Assembly: GCF_009917385.1 (NCBI RefSeq)
Contig: NZ_QWLJ01000018.1
Coordinates: 1 to 64,000, forward strand
Direction: 5' to 3'
DNA from: Roseburia sp. 1XD42-34
GTDB taxonomy: Bacteria > Bacillota > Bacilli > Bacillales > Amphibacillaceae
Length of the DNA: 64,000 bases
Shown: positions 36,664 to 45,419 of the stretch, piece by piece
Layout of the letters: every line of letters begins with the position of its first letter
How positions within the stretch are numbered: position 1 is the stretch's first letter
The notes under the pieces: model-generated
Database searches by the model: none
Told to the model about the DNA's origin: nothing
The model's input: the letters and a program-made list of their open reading frames with translations, nothing else
Translations under genes and position numbers: made by a program

Positions 36664-37641
36664 TTATTCTTTCGTAAATGCAATCGTGCTTCTTACTGTA
36701 TTAATGGGACGCACCATTTGTTCGATTTGCTCCCGCTTCGATTCTAAAAATGGAGGTAAAGATAGCTTTTCTCCTAATGTTTCATACGGCTCATCACCCA
36801 TAAATCCCGGGCCATCTGTGGCAAATTCAAATAGGATTTGCGGGGCGACTCTAGCATAAAGCGACTCGAAGAAATGCCGATTCACATATCCAGAAGTAAC
36901 AAATCCAAAGTTTTCCATGCGCGTCATCCACTTATCTAACACCGAACGATCCTCTACACGGAATGCTACATGATGTATCGTTCCGTAACCTTGACGCGCA
37001 TTTGGCAATGTATTATTGGGTTCAATAATAACTTGGGCGCCATTTCCCCCTTTGCCTACTTCAAATAAATGCAGACCGTTTTCTTTTCTTATATACTTAA
37101 ACTGCATTACTTTTTCCAACACTTCTTTAAAAGAAGTGAAGTCAGCAATGCGAATAAAGATGGGACCTAAACCGGTAATCGCATACGTTAATGGAATCGG
37201 ACCTTTTTGCCAAGGTATCCCTGCCTCGACTCCCTCGTTACGCTCATCAGAAATCAGCTGATATGATTGATCATCAAAATCTACAAATGATAACGTATTC
37301 TTTCTAAACTGTTCTTGAATACCAGTATGCTTCACTTGCAAACGATCAAACCGATCGACCCAATACGTAAGTGCTTCATCCGAAGGGACACGAAAAGACG
37401 TCTTATAAATTTCATTCGTTCCATGTGAGCCTTTTGGAATACCGGGAAAATCAAAAAAAGTCATATCCGTCCCTGGATTGCCTTTATCATCAGCAAAAAA
37501 CAAATGATATGTTTGAATATCGTCTTGATTGACTGTCTTTTTAACTAAACGCATGCCAAGTACATACGTGAAAAATTCGTAGTTCTTCTCTGCACTGCTT
37601 GTAATCGCCGTTACATGATGAATTCCTTTTAATTCTTCCAT
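36664..37641 (-). CDS. Glyoxalase-fold ring-cleaving dioxygenase (MhqO-like)
   Basis: The 325-residue protein has two VOC modules (about 5-130 and 150-290). Metal-ligand candidates are His9 (GIHHVTAI), His in TIHHVAFRV (about 222) and Glu in LFEFATDGPGF (about 273). It resembles MhqO/MhqA, quinone- or catechol-type dioxygenases induced through MhqR in Bacillus. Start ATG at 37641 follows GGGGGAGGAGG. A long palindrome immediately upstream is a likely repressor site. No mhqR-like gene is in the window. Confidence 0.88.
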   Translation of the reverse strand: MEELKGIHHVTAITSSAEKNYEFFTYVLGMRLVKKTVNQDDIQTYHLFFADDKGNPGTDMTFFDFPGIPKGSHGTNEIYKTSFRVPSDEALTYWVDRFDRLQVKHTGIQEQFRKNTLSFVDFDDQSYQLISDERNEGVEAGIPWQKGPIPLTYAITGLGPIFIRIADFTSFKEVLEKVMQFKYIRKENGLHLFEVGKGGNGAQVIIEPNNTLPNARQGYGTIHHVAFRVEDRSVLDKWMTRMENFGFVTSGYVNRHFFESLYARVAPQILFEFATDGPGFMGDEPYETLGEKLSLPPFLESKREQIEQMVRPINTVRSTIAFTKE

Positions 37642-37663
37642 GTAACATCCTCCTCCCCCATCA

Positions 37664-37700
37664 TTTATTATGAATTAAAGTATTTTTAATTCATAATAAA
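37664..37700. promoter_or_regulatory. Large palindromic operator upstream of the MhqO-like gene
   Basis: Two perfect 16-bp inverted arms (TTTATTATGAATTAAA at 37664-37679 and its reverse complement at 37685-37700) flank a 5-bp spacer. It lies 23-59 bp upstream of the start codon, where a MarR/MhqR-type repressor would block transcription. The regulator is not identified; binding is inferred. Confidence 0.75.
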
Positions 37701-37892
37701 CATACCATAATAAGCCCCACAAGTCTACTGGAAATGTTAGCATTAGCAACTTTACATGCTTTAGCTATTCCCTTCTGACTTTAACTATCTGTTTGTGTAC
37801 GAAAAAACCCCTTCTAGAAAAAGCCTAGAATAAGGAGTAGTGAAAAGGTTGGCTATTACAAGTATTAACGTAAAAATTTTCATCTAATAGCG

Positions 37893-38594
37893 TTAAGGCA
37901 AAAGACCAATTAAGTAATTCTTTAATTCTTCTGTGGAATACACTGTTTTTGTTGCTATATTAAAACCATTTGCTGGCTTTTGCTTCGTTAAATTCAGCCA
38001 AACCGCGCTCCAGCCTGCTTGATAAGCACCAACCATATCGATAGGATAGCTATCGCCTATATACCAAGCATCCTGTTTAGAGAATTGAAATCTTTCCTCC
38101 GCTCGATTAAAAATTTTCCGATCTGGCTTTGCAGTACTTTCCTCTTCAGAAACAATAACCTCCTTATCAGTGAAATATGCGTCCAAACCGAGGTTTCTAA
38201 CTTTTTTCCATTGATGAAAAGAAGGTCCATTGGTAATAATTAATAATTGGATACCCCTTTGTTGCAAATATCGCAATATTTCTTCTATATGCGGTCTTAA
38301 TGATATTTCTTCCTGATTGTTTTTATACATCGTTTGAAACGATAAAGCTTCTTGCTTATCCATGCCAATATTAAATTCACGTAATGTCTCGCGAATACGA
38401 AATACATGGGATTGTTCTAACGAGCATTGCTTTCTCGTAACCTGTTCAAATCCAATATCACTATATTTTTGATAAACAGGATAGAGTTGATTAAATTTGA
38501 AGTGCTTTGTAGCTGTAAATTCCTGAAACGTCTTCTGTAATGGCAAGGTTCTGTCGTATAAGGTATCATCTAAATCAAAGGCAATGGTAGTCAT
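37893..38594 (-). CDS. HAD-superfamily hydrolase (YjjG/YsaA-like)
   Basis: The 233-residue protein has motif I FDLDDTLYDR (Asp7/Asp9), an alpha-helical C1 cap, motif II LLIITNGP, lysine in STAKPDRKIF and motif IV YIGDSYPIDMVGAYQAG. Subfamily I HAD proteins of this kind act on nucleotides or small phosphates. It is monocistronic. The substrate is not predictable. Confidence 0.88.
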   Translation of the reverse strand: MTTIAFDLDDTLYDRTLPLQKTFQEFTATKHFKFNQLYPVYQKYSDIGFEQVTRKQCSLEQSHVFRIRETLREFNIGMDKQEALSFQTMYKNNQEEISLRPHIEEILRYLQQRGIQLLIITNGPSFHQWKKVRNLGLDAYFTDKEVIVSEEESTAKPDRKIFNRAEERFQFSKQDAWYIGDSYPIDMVGAYQAGWSAVWLNLTKQKPANGFNIATKTVYSTEELKNYLIGLLP

Positions 38595-38716
38595 TTTTCT
38601 GTTCCCCCAACTCTCATATAAATACTTGTGAAAAGCGTATCAAATTATTAAGGTTTGTCAAATTTGTCATGGAGAAATACGGTCATTTTTATCGTTTTTA
38701 TAGTGGCTTTATTTAA

Positions 38717-38910
38717 AACTCAAGCCGACGTCGGGCGGCAAGCCCGTATTTAGTCGGCCTTTCTCTTAGCTATAACAGATAATGACTTATCGTTGGGCAA
38801 TGGAGTGAAGTTGCCTAGTTGCTGGGCACATGCGCCAGATGTGGCTATTCCGTTAAGTCCGTATCCCCAAAGCAACAATTTTTATACTTTCTTATCTTTC
38901 AAAAAAACCT
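38717..38910 (+). repeat. Repeat family A, copy A8 (5'-truncated)
   Basis: It begins in the middle of the unit at CAAGCCGACGTCGGGCGGCAAGCCCG and continues to the TTTCTTATCTTTC tail. The first 90 or so bases are absent. Confidence 0.8.
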
Positions 38911-38937
38911 TACTCCGTGATTATGCTGTGGTCTGTC

Positions 38938-39348
38938 TACGTTTTAACTTTTGCATACATAGGTTGTAGAAAGGATACAGATTGCCAGATTAATTGCTTT
39001 AGTACTTTGATCTCAATATCTGCGAGCTTCTTAACATAAACACAAGCTTTGCCACATTTATGTTGCCTAACTTTTCTAGCAGGGCGGCTCGTTCTTCATC
39101 TCCCGTGGAAAAATATAAGCGGAGACGAGGTTTTCTTGGAGAAAATCCAGTCAGCTTGCATCCTCTTTATGCGCAGTGTAGATATTTATAATGATACGAA
39201 CTAGTCCTTCAGATTTTTGCTGGATACCCAGTTGTTTCGGTAAAAATATCCAATAGTTATACGCATCCTCTTTCTTCCACGGATTTTCCACTTCCTCAAT
39301 ACGTTCGATTACATCGCCATCTATCTCTTTGGTTTATCCCTCGTACAT
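38938..39348 (-). pseudogene. Decayed DUF1801-family gene
   Basis: On the minus strand an ATG at 39348 behind AGGAGGAATGAG opens MYEG, then a stop, then TKEIDGDVIERIEEVENPWKKEDAYN. Two further frames carry SPRKPRLRLYFSTGDEERAALLEKLGN and KCGKACVYVKKLADIEIKVLKQLIWQSV. Together these match the order of a DUF1801 (YdhG-like) protein of about 135 residues. At least one in-frame stop and two frameshifts or small deletions destroy it. The final stop is TAG at 38938, beside repeat A8. Confidence 0.8.
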
Positions 39349-39536
39349 CTCATTCCTCCTATTTTCCCCACCTAGTCGGCTATACATTATCAATAATCCT
39401 TCTACTTAGAATCACCGGCTTCCTGGATTTTTATTATACATAAGTCCATCTGCTTTGCTTCATGAAAGGATTCTTATACAATTATTAGAGTATATATCTT
39501 ATGTATGCGGAACATTTTGCCAGGAGGGGAGAAACA

Positions 39537-40604
39537 ATGTTTTTAGCTTGGAATGAGATAAAAAATAATAAATTACGCTTCACTCTAATTGTTAGTGTAT
39601 TAATGCTCGTTTCCTATCTCGTTTTCTTATTATCTGGTTTAGCAAATGGATTGGAAAACATGAACAAAGCAGCAGTTGATAAATGGAAAGCCCAAGGGGT
39701 CATTTTAACAGAGGAATCAGATATCAACCTCCCTCAATCCAGTTTATCGCTCGATGACTATGATGGTAAAGGAGCAGATGAATTTGCAAGTTTAGCGCAG
39801 ATTAGCTCGATTGCAACCTCAGGGAACAATAAATCAAATGTAACGATCTTCGGTATTGACGCTGGTGAATTTATTATGCCCAACATTACGGAAGGCGAAG
39901 CGTTTCAAAACGCTAATGAAGTCGTCGCAAATGATTCCCTAAAAGAGGATGGCTTTAAAATTGGTGATGAACTTCGATTATCTTCAACGGAAAAAACATT
40001 GACCATTGTTGGCTTTACGGATAACGCAAAATTTATCGCAGCTCCTGTGCTTTATACCGATTTACAAACATTACAGAACGTTCGTTACGGGGAAGCTGCA
40101 GAAGTATACAAAGATCAAATAAATGCATTTGTCATTCGTACTGATGACTTGTCCAATGTAGATGTAAAAAAAGAACTGCAAGTCGTGGATACTACCACAT
40201 TTATTGAAAATCTCCCCGGCTACTCTGAACAAAGTTTAACGTTAACATTTATGATTTATTTCTTGTTTGTCATCTCAGCCGTGGTATTGGCTATTTTCTT
40301 ATATGTGCTTACCATTCAAAAAATAAGTATCTTTGGCGTTATGAAGGCGCAAGGAATATCCAGTAATTACTTAGCAAGATCGGTAATTGCACAAACCTTT
40401 TTATTAGCATTTGCTGGGGTTATCCTCGGATTTCTATTAACGTTGGTTACAGGAGCCTTTTTACCAGATGTCGTTCCAATCATTTTTCAGTATTTAGATT
40501 TACTTACCTATGGCGTTGTACTTGTCTTCGTGTCTATATTAGGAGCACTATTCTCCATTCAAACGATTGTTAAAATTGATCCACTAAAAGCGATTGGAGG
40601 TTAA
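39537..40604 (+). CDS. FtsX-type ABC permease (HrtB-like)
   Basis: This protein of about 355 residues has an N-terminal helix (about 15-36), a large extracellular domain (about 40-240) and three C-terminal helices. The C-terminal part includes FLYVLTIQKISIFGVMKAQGISSNYLA and ends KIDPLKAIGG, as in HrtB heme-efflux permeases. The start at 39537 follows CAGGAGGGGAG. It is 3 bp from the ATPase gene. Heme or another toxic hydrophobic compound may be the substrate; no HssRS-type two-component genes accompany it, so this is tentative. Confidence 0.85.
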   Translation: MFLAWNEIKNNKLRFTLIVSVLMLVSYLVFLLSGLANGLENMNKAAVDKWKAQGVILTEESDINLPQSSLSLDDYDGKGADEFASLAQISSIATSGNNKSNVTIFGIDAGEFIMPNITEGEAFQNANEVVANDSLKEDGFKIGDELRLSSTEKTLTIVGFTDNAKFIAAPVLYTDLQTLQNVRYGEAAEVYKDQINAFVIRTDDLSNVDVKKELQVVDTTTFIENLPGYSEQSLTLTFMIYFLFVISAVVLAIFLYVLTIQKISIFGVMKAQGISSNYLARSVIAQTFLLAFAGVILGFLLTLVTGAFLPDVVPIIFQYLDLLTYGVVLVFVSILGALFSIQTIVKIDPLKAIGG

Positions 40605-40607
40605 AGA

Positions 40608-41291
40608 ATGTCAGTTCTTGAAATGAAACAGGTTCATAAAGTTTTTGGTTCCGGGCATACAAAAGTAGAAGCTCTGAAGCCAACGAATTTTTCCGCTAAT
40701 AAAGGAGAGTTAATTGCTGTCATTGGACCGTCTGGATCAGGTAAAAGCACCTTTTTAACCATTGCTGGGGGATTACAACCCCCTACGAATGGTTATGTGT
40801 TCATCAATGGTAGAGATATTACCGAATTAAACGAGAAGCAACGGTCGGTAATCCGCTTAAAAGAAATCGGCTTTGTCTTACAAGCATCCAATTTAGTTCC
40901 ATTTTTAAATGTAAATCAGCAAATGCAACTATTAGATAAGGTAAAAAAAGACAATTTACCTGCTGAAAAACTGGAGGAACTATATCAAACGTTAGGTATT
41001 CGTAAACTATTAAACAGTTTTCCAGCTGATTTATCAGGAGGAGAAAAACAACGTGTAGCAATTGCCAAAGCGCTATATACAAACCCAAGTATTATTCTTG
41101 CCGATGAACCAACCGCTTCACTCGATTCTGATCGGGCATTTGAAGTTATGGAAATGCTGCAAGAAATAACTACAAACAGTAACAAAACTACCATTGTCGT
41201 CACCCATGATACGCGGCTGATTAACTATTGCAATAAAGTGTATAACATCACCGATGGAAGACTCTCTTTGCAAACAGAAACAGCACAATGA
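40608..41291 (+). CDS. ABC transporter ATPase (LolD/HrtA-like)
   Basis: The 227-residue ATPase has Walker A GPSGSGKST, signature LSGGEKQR, Walker B IILADEPTASLD and switch His in VVTHD. It is of the MacB/LolD type that pairs with FtsX permeases. It is cotranscribed with the preceding permease and together they form a mechanotransmission-type exporter. A hairpin follows 25 bp after the stop codon. Confidence 0.92.
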   Translation: MSVLEMKQVHKVFGSGHTKVEALKPTNFSANKGELIAVIGPSGSGKSTFLTIAGGLQPPTNGYVFINGRDITELNEKQRSVIRLKEIGFVLQASNLVPFLNVNQQMQLLDKVKKDNLPAEKLEELYQTLGIRKLLNSFPADLSGGEKQRVAIAKALYTNPSIILADEPTASLDSDRAFEVMEMLQEITTNSNKTTIVVTHDTRLINYCNKVYNITDGRLSLQTETAQ

Positions 41292-41317
41292 AATTAGCAT
41301 CACTGAAAGCTTAAATT

Positions 41318-41353
41318 AGCCAGCTTCCAATGACTATCGGTCGGAAGCTGGCT
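41318..41353. terminator. Hairpin after the HrtBA-like operon
   Basis: An 11-bp perfect stem AGCCAGCTTCC / GGAAGCTGGCT with a 14-base loop lies just after the ATPase gene. The T-run is weak, so termination strength is uncertain. Confidence 0.6.
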
Positions 41354-41469
41354 GATAACAATTAGGATTGGGATCTCGCCAATATTTTAATGGAATACGC
41401 AAACTGTTAGCTATACAAGACAGTAAAATGATATTTTAAACCTGATGAAAAAATATTTTCTTCTTCCTG

Positions 41470-41904
41470 CTAGAGCTCTAATTCCTGTGGGGAATCCTCC
41501 CCTTTTTTATTCATTAATCGAACATGCAATGGTTGTATTTCCAAAACGGTTAAATTGGGATCATCCGGTCCTTTAAAATACACCTTTGCGTGGTCACTCC
41601 ATAGTTGTTTTTTTAGCTCAGGAGAATCGTTTACTTTTACCTTGCCTTCGTATTCCACAAAAGCGTCCCCAAATCCTTCTCCTTCATAGCCGAGAATAAT
41701 ATGTGTATACGGATTTTGTTCAATATCGGTCACTTTATCGGTTTGCTTACTAGTTAGTGTATATAATATTAAACCATCATGGTAAAACGTCATATACCGA
41801 GAATGTGGCATAGTTCCTTTCACTGTCGCCATTGGTCCAACAAGGTCATCCTCCAAAATCTGCTCAATTTGTGTTCGTAAATGTTCTTGACTCACGTTGA
41901 ACAC
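41470..41904 (-). CDS. Pyridoxamine 5'-phosphate oxidase-family protein (general stress protein 26 type)
   Basis: The 144-residue split-barrel flavin-binding protein has GPMATVKGTMPHSRYMTFYHDGLILYTLTS and PYTHIILGYEG, matching the small YdaG/YzzA-like general stress proteins. Such proteins bind FMN or F420-like cofactors; the reaction is unknown. It is single and convergent to the HrtBA-like operon. Confidence 0.85.
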   Translation of the reverse strand: MFNVSQEHLRTQIEQILEDDLVGPMATVKGTMPHSRYMTFYHDGLILYTLTSKQTDKVTDIEQNPYTHIILGYEGEGFGDAFVEYEGKVKVNDSPELKKQLWSDHAKVYFKGPDDPNLTVLEIQPLHVRLMNKKGEDSPQELEL

Positions 41905-41974
41905 TCCTTCCTCAAATATGCTTTATCATTATTATTCCTTTCTCTACGCATCTTAAACACTTAAACACCTCAAC

Positions 41975-43351
41975 TTACTGCGCATCGCCTTTTAAGTGCC
42001 GCTCAATATAGTCATAGCTCGCTTCATTACCCGTAATAACTGCAAGCTCTTGTAAATGTCGTAGTAATAATTTCCGATCCAAATCAAAAATAAACTCCGT
42101 ATAAATATGGTCGATGGTATTAGTCGCAAAATTCCATATAACAGTATGATTTTTCTTATCTACTGCTCCTGCCAGTCTTGTTAATGCTTCAATGATGCTG
42201 GTTATGATCGGATAATTCTTCTGTGCATAATGTCTAATTAATCCTAGTCCTTGATAGAGATGAAATTCGAAATCATCTACACCTAGTATTAAGCGAACCT
42301 GGTTTTCCTCATCCACAAGAAATGGAGAGAAGGTAGCTTTGTTCTCTAGAGTTAATAACAAATCAGCCACTTGGTAGATGGTGTTGGCAGCTGTTTTGGG
42401 ATCATCATTTCCAATCGCTTTAATGGCAATTTCCGCCAGTTTATTTAGCCCGAATTTCAGGTCTTGAATTTCGGTCTCCTTATGCCCCATACGAATCAAA
42501 TGCAAATAGTCTTTTTCATTAACTTTGGGAGCACCAGGGCCCCAATACGTAAATAATGGATTGCCCTGTAACGCATAACTGCCTGGACGCACTTCCATTT
42601 CAACAATAATGTCATCTTCTTTTGCTTTTTGCAGCAAATCCTTAAATAAAATAAGCTGTACATATCCAGATATAGGTGATGTAACCATTTGTTTTTTTGC
42701 TGTCCATTCTCTATATAACTCTCCTGGTTTTTCCGTTCTCAACCGTTGCAAATCTTTGGTAAAATCTCCTTCGAGCATCTCCTCCGTTACACGCTTCATT
42801 GTATCGGTAATATTATGCACTTGCATCCACGTAGTAGCATGATTAATAAAATAAATAAACGTCACTGCAGCAAAAAAAGCAATTCCAACCGTAGCCAATG
42901 GAACAGCTACATAATATTTAACTGGATTACTGCTGATTGCTAAAAACATAATGAGTACGTAAACAAAGCTGCCGTTAAAAATCCCTAGTATATGTTGTGT
43001 CTGCTTATCTTTTACAAAGTTTTGCAGCATTCTTGGTGAAAACTGTCCACTGAATGTCGTTAGCACAACGAGTAAGGAGTTTAACGTAAATGCACTAAGT
43101 GTTAATACGCCGCCAATTAATGCACTAATTAATGATCTAGTCGTTTCAAATGTGGCTTGAAAGCCGTCATATGTATATTGTGCTATCCCTACCCCCACAT
43201 CCAGATAAACCGTAATCGCCACAAGAAAAAATGTACAAATAATATACAACAGTGGCGTTCGCCATAATGTGAGGCGGAGCTCATATTTTCTTTCTGTTTT
43301 GGACATTTTTAAATACTTACTTATTGATGGCGGCAACCATTTTACTAGCAT
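41975..43351 (-). CDS. DUF2254 membrane protein
   Basis: The 458-residue protein has four N-terminal membrane helices (about 32-50, 72-98, 125-143 and 150-168) and a soluble C-terminal half, with DUF2254 features such as SALIGGVLTLSAFTLNSLLVVLTTFSGQFSPRML. Function is unknown for the family. Start codon ATG follows TAGGGGTG. The gene is monocistronic; a short repeat (GAAAACTTGGTTTATCGCG) lies just upstream. Confidence 0.88.
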   Translation of the reverse strand: MLVKWLPPSISKYLKMSKTERKYELRLTLWRTPLLYIICTFFLVAITVYLDVGVGIAQYTYDGFQATFETTRSLISALIGGVLTLSAFTLNSLLVVLTTFSGQFSPRMLQNFVKDKQTQHILGIFNGSFVYVLIMFLAISSNPVKYYVAVPLATVGIAFFAAVTFIYFINHATTWMQVHNITDTMKRVTEEMLEGDFTKDLQRLRTEKPGELYREWTAKKQMVTSPISGYVQLILFKDLLQKAKEDDIIVEMEVRPGSYALQGNPLFTYWGPGAPKVNEKDYLHLIRMGHKETEIQDLKFGLNKLAEIAIKAIGNDDPKTAANTIYQVADLLLTLENKATFSPFLVDEENQVRLILGVDDFEFHLYQGLGLIRHYAQKNYPIITSIIEALTRLAGAVDKKNHTVIWNFATNTIDHIYTEFIFDLDRKLLLRHLQELAVITGNEASYDYIERHLKGDAQ

Positions 43352-43637
43352 ACAAATACACCCCTATCTTAGGAAAACTTGGTTTATCGCGAATGCTTTT
43401 TTAAAGGAAAACAAAATATTTTATCATACATCCTTTTTTACTATATTTGTGTTACTACCCCGTTTTTTTTCAAATTACACTTTTGCTATGTAATTTATAT
43501 AAGGTAACAAGTAAAAGCGCAGGAAAAAGAGGTACGCATCCGACTGAAACTAACAGACAAATCGTACCTCTCTCTATAATCTATGATGTAGCCTTAGTTG
43601 TTACTAATCAATTTGTGTTATTTATCCTGCGTAATAA

Positions 43638-43806
43638 GGTGCTGTAAGACTTACACTTCAAAGATTGGAGAATCCATATCGCAACAAGTCTAAATGTGAG
43701 ATACCAGCACCTAAATGCCCTATTTCGCAAGCGTTCTTAGGTCATACCATGACGGTACTAACCATCAGTGTGCGATGAATAAGCCCCCACTAATGGTTCA
43801 CTTATT
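43638..43806 (-). repeat. Repeat family B, copy B8, overlapping the hxlA stop
   Basis: Read on the minus strand it begins TAAGTGAACC and ends GGATAAA. It carries CATTAGTGGGGG...ACTGATGGTTAG, CCTAAGAAC and AGGTGCTGGTATCTCAC / AAGTCTTACAGCACC arms. Its first bases coincide with the hxlA stop codon TAA. Confidence 0.85.
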
Positions 43807-44419
43807 GTAGTATCGATTTAAATAATTTTGCTGTTTTAACAGGATTTTCTGCTTTTGTTATAGCACTACCAACAATGATAATGTCTGGTTGATATTTTTT
43901 AATCTCTGGTACCATGGTTAAATTAATCCCTCCTGCTACAGCAACCTTAAACTCCAAACCCTTCACTAGGGAAAACAATTCCGTGCTAAAAGAGGTTTCA
44001 TTTTGCTCATCTTTTCCAACATGTAAACCAACTAAATTTACGCCTAAATCCTGTAATTCATTCATTCGTTTATCTGAATCTATACCTAATAAATCCACTA
44101 GAACTTGTTTGTTTTCCTTCTTAGCGGCTTCCAACATATCTATAATCGTTTGGTTTGACGAAAAACCCATTGCTGTCGTTATATCTGCACCAGCAGCAAA
44201 TGCCTGCTTTGCCTCATGCTTTCCTGCGTCGCAAGTCTTCATATCTATAAGTAATATATGATGCGGATATAAATCTCGAATCTTTCGAACCAAAGACATG
44301 CCATACTCTTTAATAATTCCTGTTCCTATTTCAATAATATCTACCATTTGATGCGTATGAGCAAGAACTTGAAGACACTCTTCCTTTGTTAACCTATCTA
44401 AAGCTAATTGTAATTTTAT
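43802..44419 (-). CDS. hxlA: 3-hexulose-6-phosphate synthase, apparent ATA start
   Basis: HPS condenses formaldehyde with ribulose-5-phosphate, or runs in reverse. The protein is of the OMP-decarboxylase suprafamily: LLIDMKTCDAGKHEAKQAF, VLVDLLGIDS, GLHVGKDEQ, VAVAGGINLTMVPEI and IIIVGSAIT. The first ATG (44347) would omit the first strand. In-frame upstream codons encode KLQLALDRLTKEECLQVLAHTHQ, matching the family N-terminus M(K/E)LQLALD. The codon where Met belongs is ATA (44417-44419), with GAGGAGGGGG nine bases upstream and no ATG/GTG/TTG at that point. The full protein is about 206 residues. It is the last gene of the nine-gene operon. Confidence 0.85.
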   Translation of the reverse strand: MKLQLALDRLTKEECLQVLAHTHQMVDIIEIGTGIIKEYGMSLVRKIRDLYPHHILLIDMKTCDAGKHEAKQAFAAGADITTAMGFSSNQTIIDMLEAAKKENKQVLVDLLGIDSDKRMNELQDLGVNLVGLHVGKDEQNETSFSTELFSLVKGLEFKVAVAGGINLTMVPEIKKYQPDIIIVGSAITKAENPVKTAKLFKSILQ

Positions 44420-44437
44420 TGTCTTCCCCCTCCTCGT

Positions 44438-45388
44438 CTATCGTTCGATCCGTTCTACTTCCCCAAGTTTTTGCTGCACTTCCTCGTAGTATGGCAAGCC
44501 TTCATTATCCCCAACAACACTAATAACCATGGAACCGATGGTATTTGCCACATGCAGAATTTTGGTTAATTCCCAGTTCTGGGACAATCCATAGAGTACG
44601 CCAGCATTAAAACCATCACCTGCACCGACTGTATCAACGACTTTTATAGCGTTCACCGGTTTTGCTTCCACTATTTTCCCTTGGTAATACCCAACAGATC
44701 CTCGATCACCTTGTTTTACCGCTACAAAAGAAATACCTAAATCCTTTGCTTTATGGATAATCGCTCTTGGCTCTTTTTCACCAATAATGATATTCATTTC
44801 CTCATCACCAGCTAATAGTATATCTACCTTTGGCAAGATTTTCTCCAAAACAGAGCGTGCCTTTTCCTTTGTCCACATCCGCAAGCGAATATTAGGGTCA
44901 AACGAAATCTTGACATCATGCTTTTTTGCCAGTTCTATGGCTCTTTCCATTACGGCAATATGGTGGTCACCAATAGCTGGGTACACCCCTGTCAGATGTA
45001 GTATTTTTGCTCGTTTAAAATAGTTTTCATCCAAATCGGAGGCAGATAGATTGGTCATTGGTGATTTATCGCGATAATAAAATGTACGTGTGCTGCCATC
45101 CTCCATCCTCTCTTTAAAGTTCAAGGAGGTTGGATATCCGTCAACGAGATGAAGCTGTGACGTCTCAATACCCTCACCACGAATAAAATGTCGTATATAA
45201 CGTCCAAATTCATCATTACCTAATCTGCTGATATATCCTGCCTTCATTCCTAAACGCGAGCAGCCGATAGCCAAATTAAGCTCTGCTCCACCTACTCTTT
45301 TTTCAAATGTGTTCACAAACTGAAGGGGACCTGTAGAACCCGGATTAAACACAATCATTGCTTCACCTATTGTTATAATATCTAGCAT
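44438..45388 (-). CDS. kdgK: 2-keto-3-deoxygluconate kinase-like PfkB kinase
   Basis: This protein of about 316 residues is in the ribokinase/PfkB family with GGAELNLAIGCSRLGM near the N-terminus and the catalytic DTVGAGDGFNAGVLYG near residue 255. It resembles KdgK, which makes KDPG for the aldolase encoded in the same operon. The ATG at 45388 follows GGAGGAG; an earlier in-frame ATG lacks such a site. It lies 31 bp downstream of rpiA and 18 bp upstream of the hxlA start. Confidence 0.85.
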   Translation of the reverse strand: MLDIITIGEAMIVFNPGSTGPLQFVNTFEKRVGGAELNLAIGCSRLGMKAGYISRLGNDEFGRYIRHFIRGEGIETSQLHLVDGYPTSLNFKERMEDGSTRTFYYRDKSPMTNLSASDLDENYFKRAKILHLTGVYPAIGDHHIAVMERAIELAKKHDVKISFDPNIRLRMWTKEKARSVLEKILPKVDILLAGDEEMNIIIGEKEPRAIIHKAKDLGISFVAVKQGDRGSVGYYQGKIVEAKPVNAIKVVDTVGAGDGFNAGVLYGLSQNWELTKILHVANTIGSMVISVVGDNEGLPYYEEVQQKLGEVERIER

Positions 45389-45419
45389 TATCTGCTCCTC
45401 CGTATCTAGTTGCATTTAC

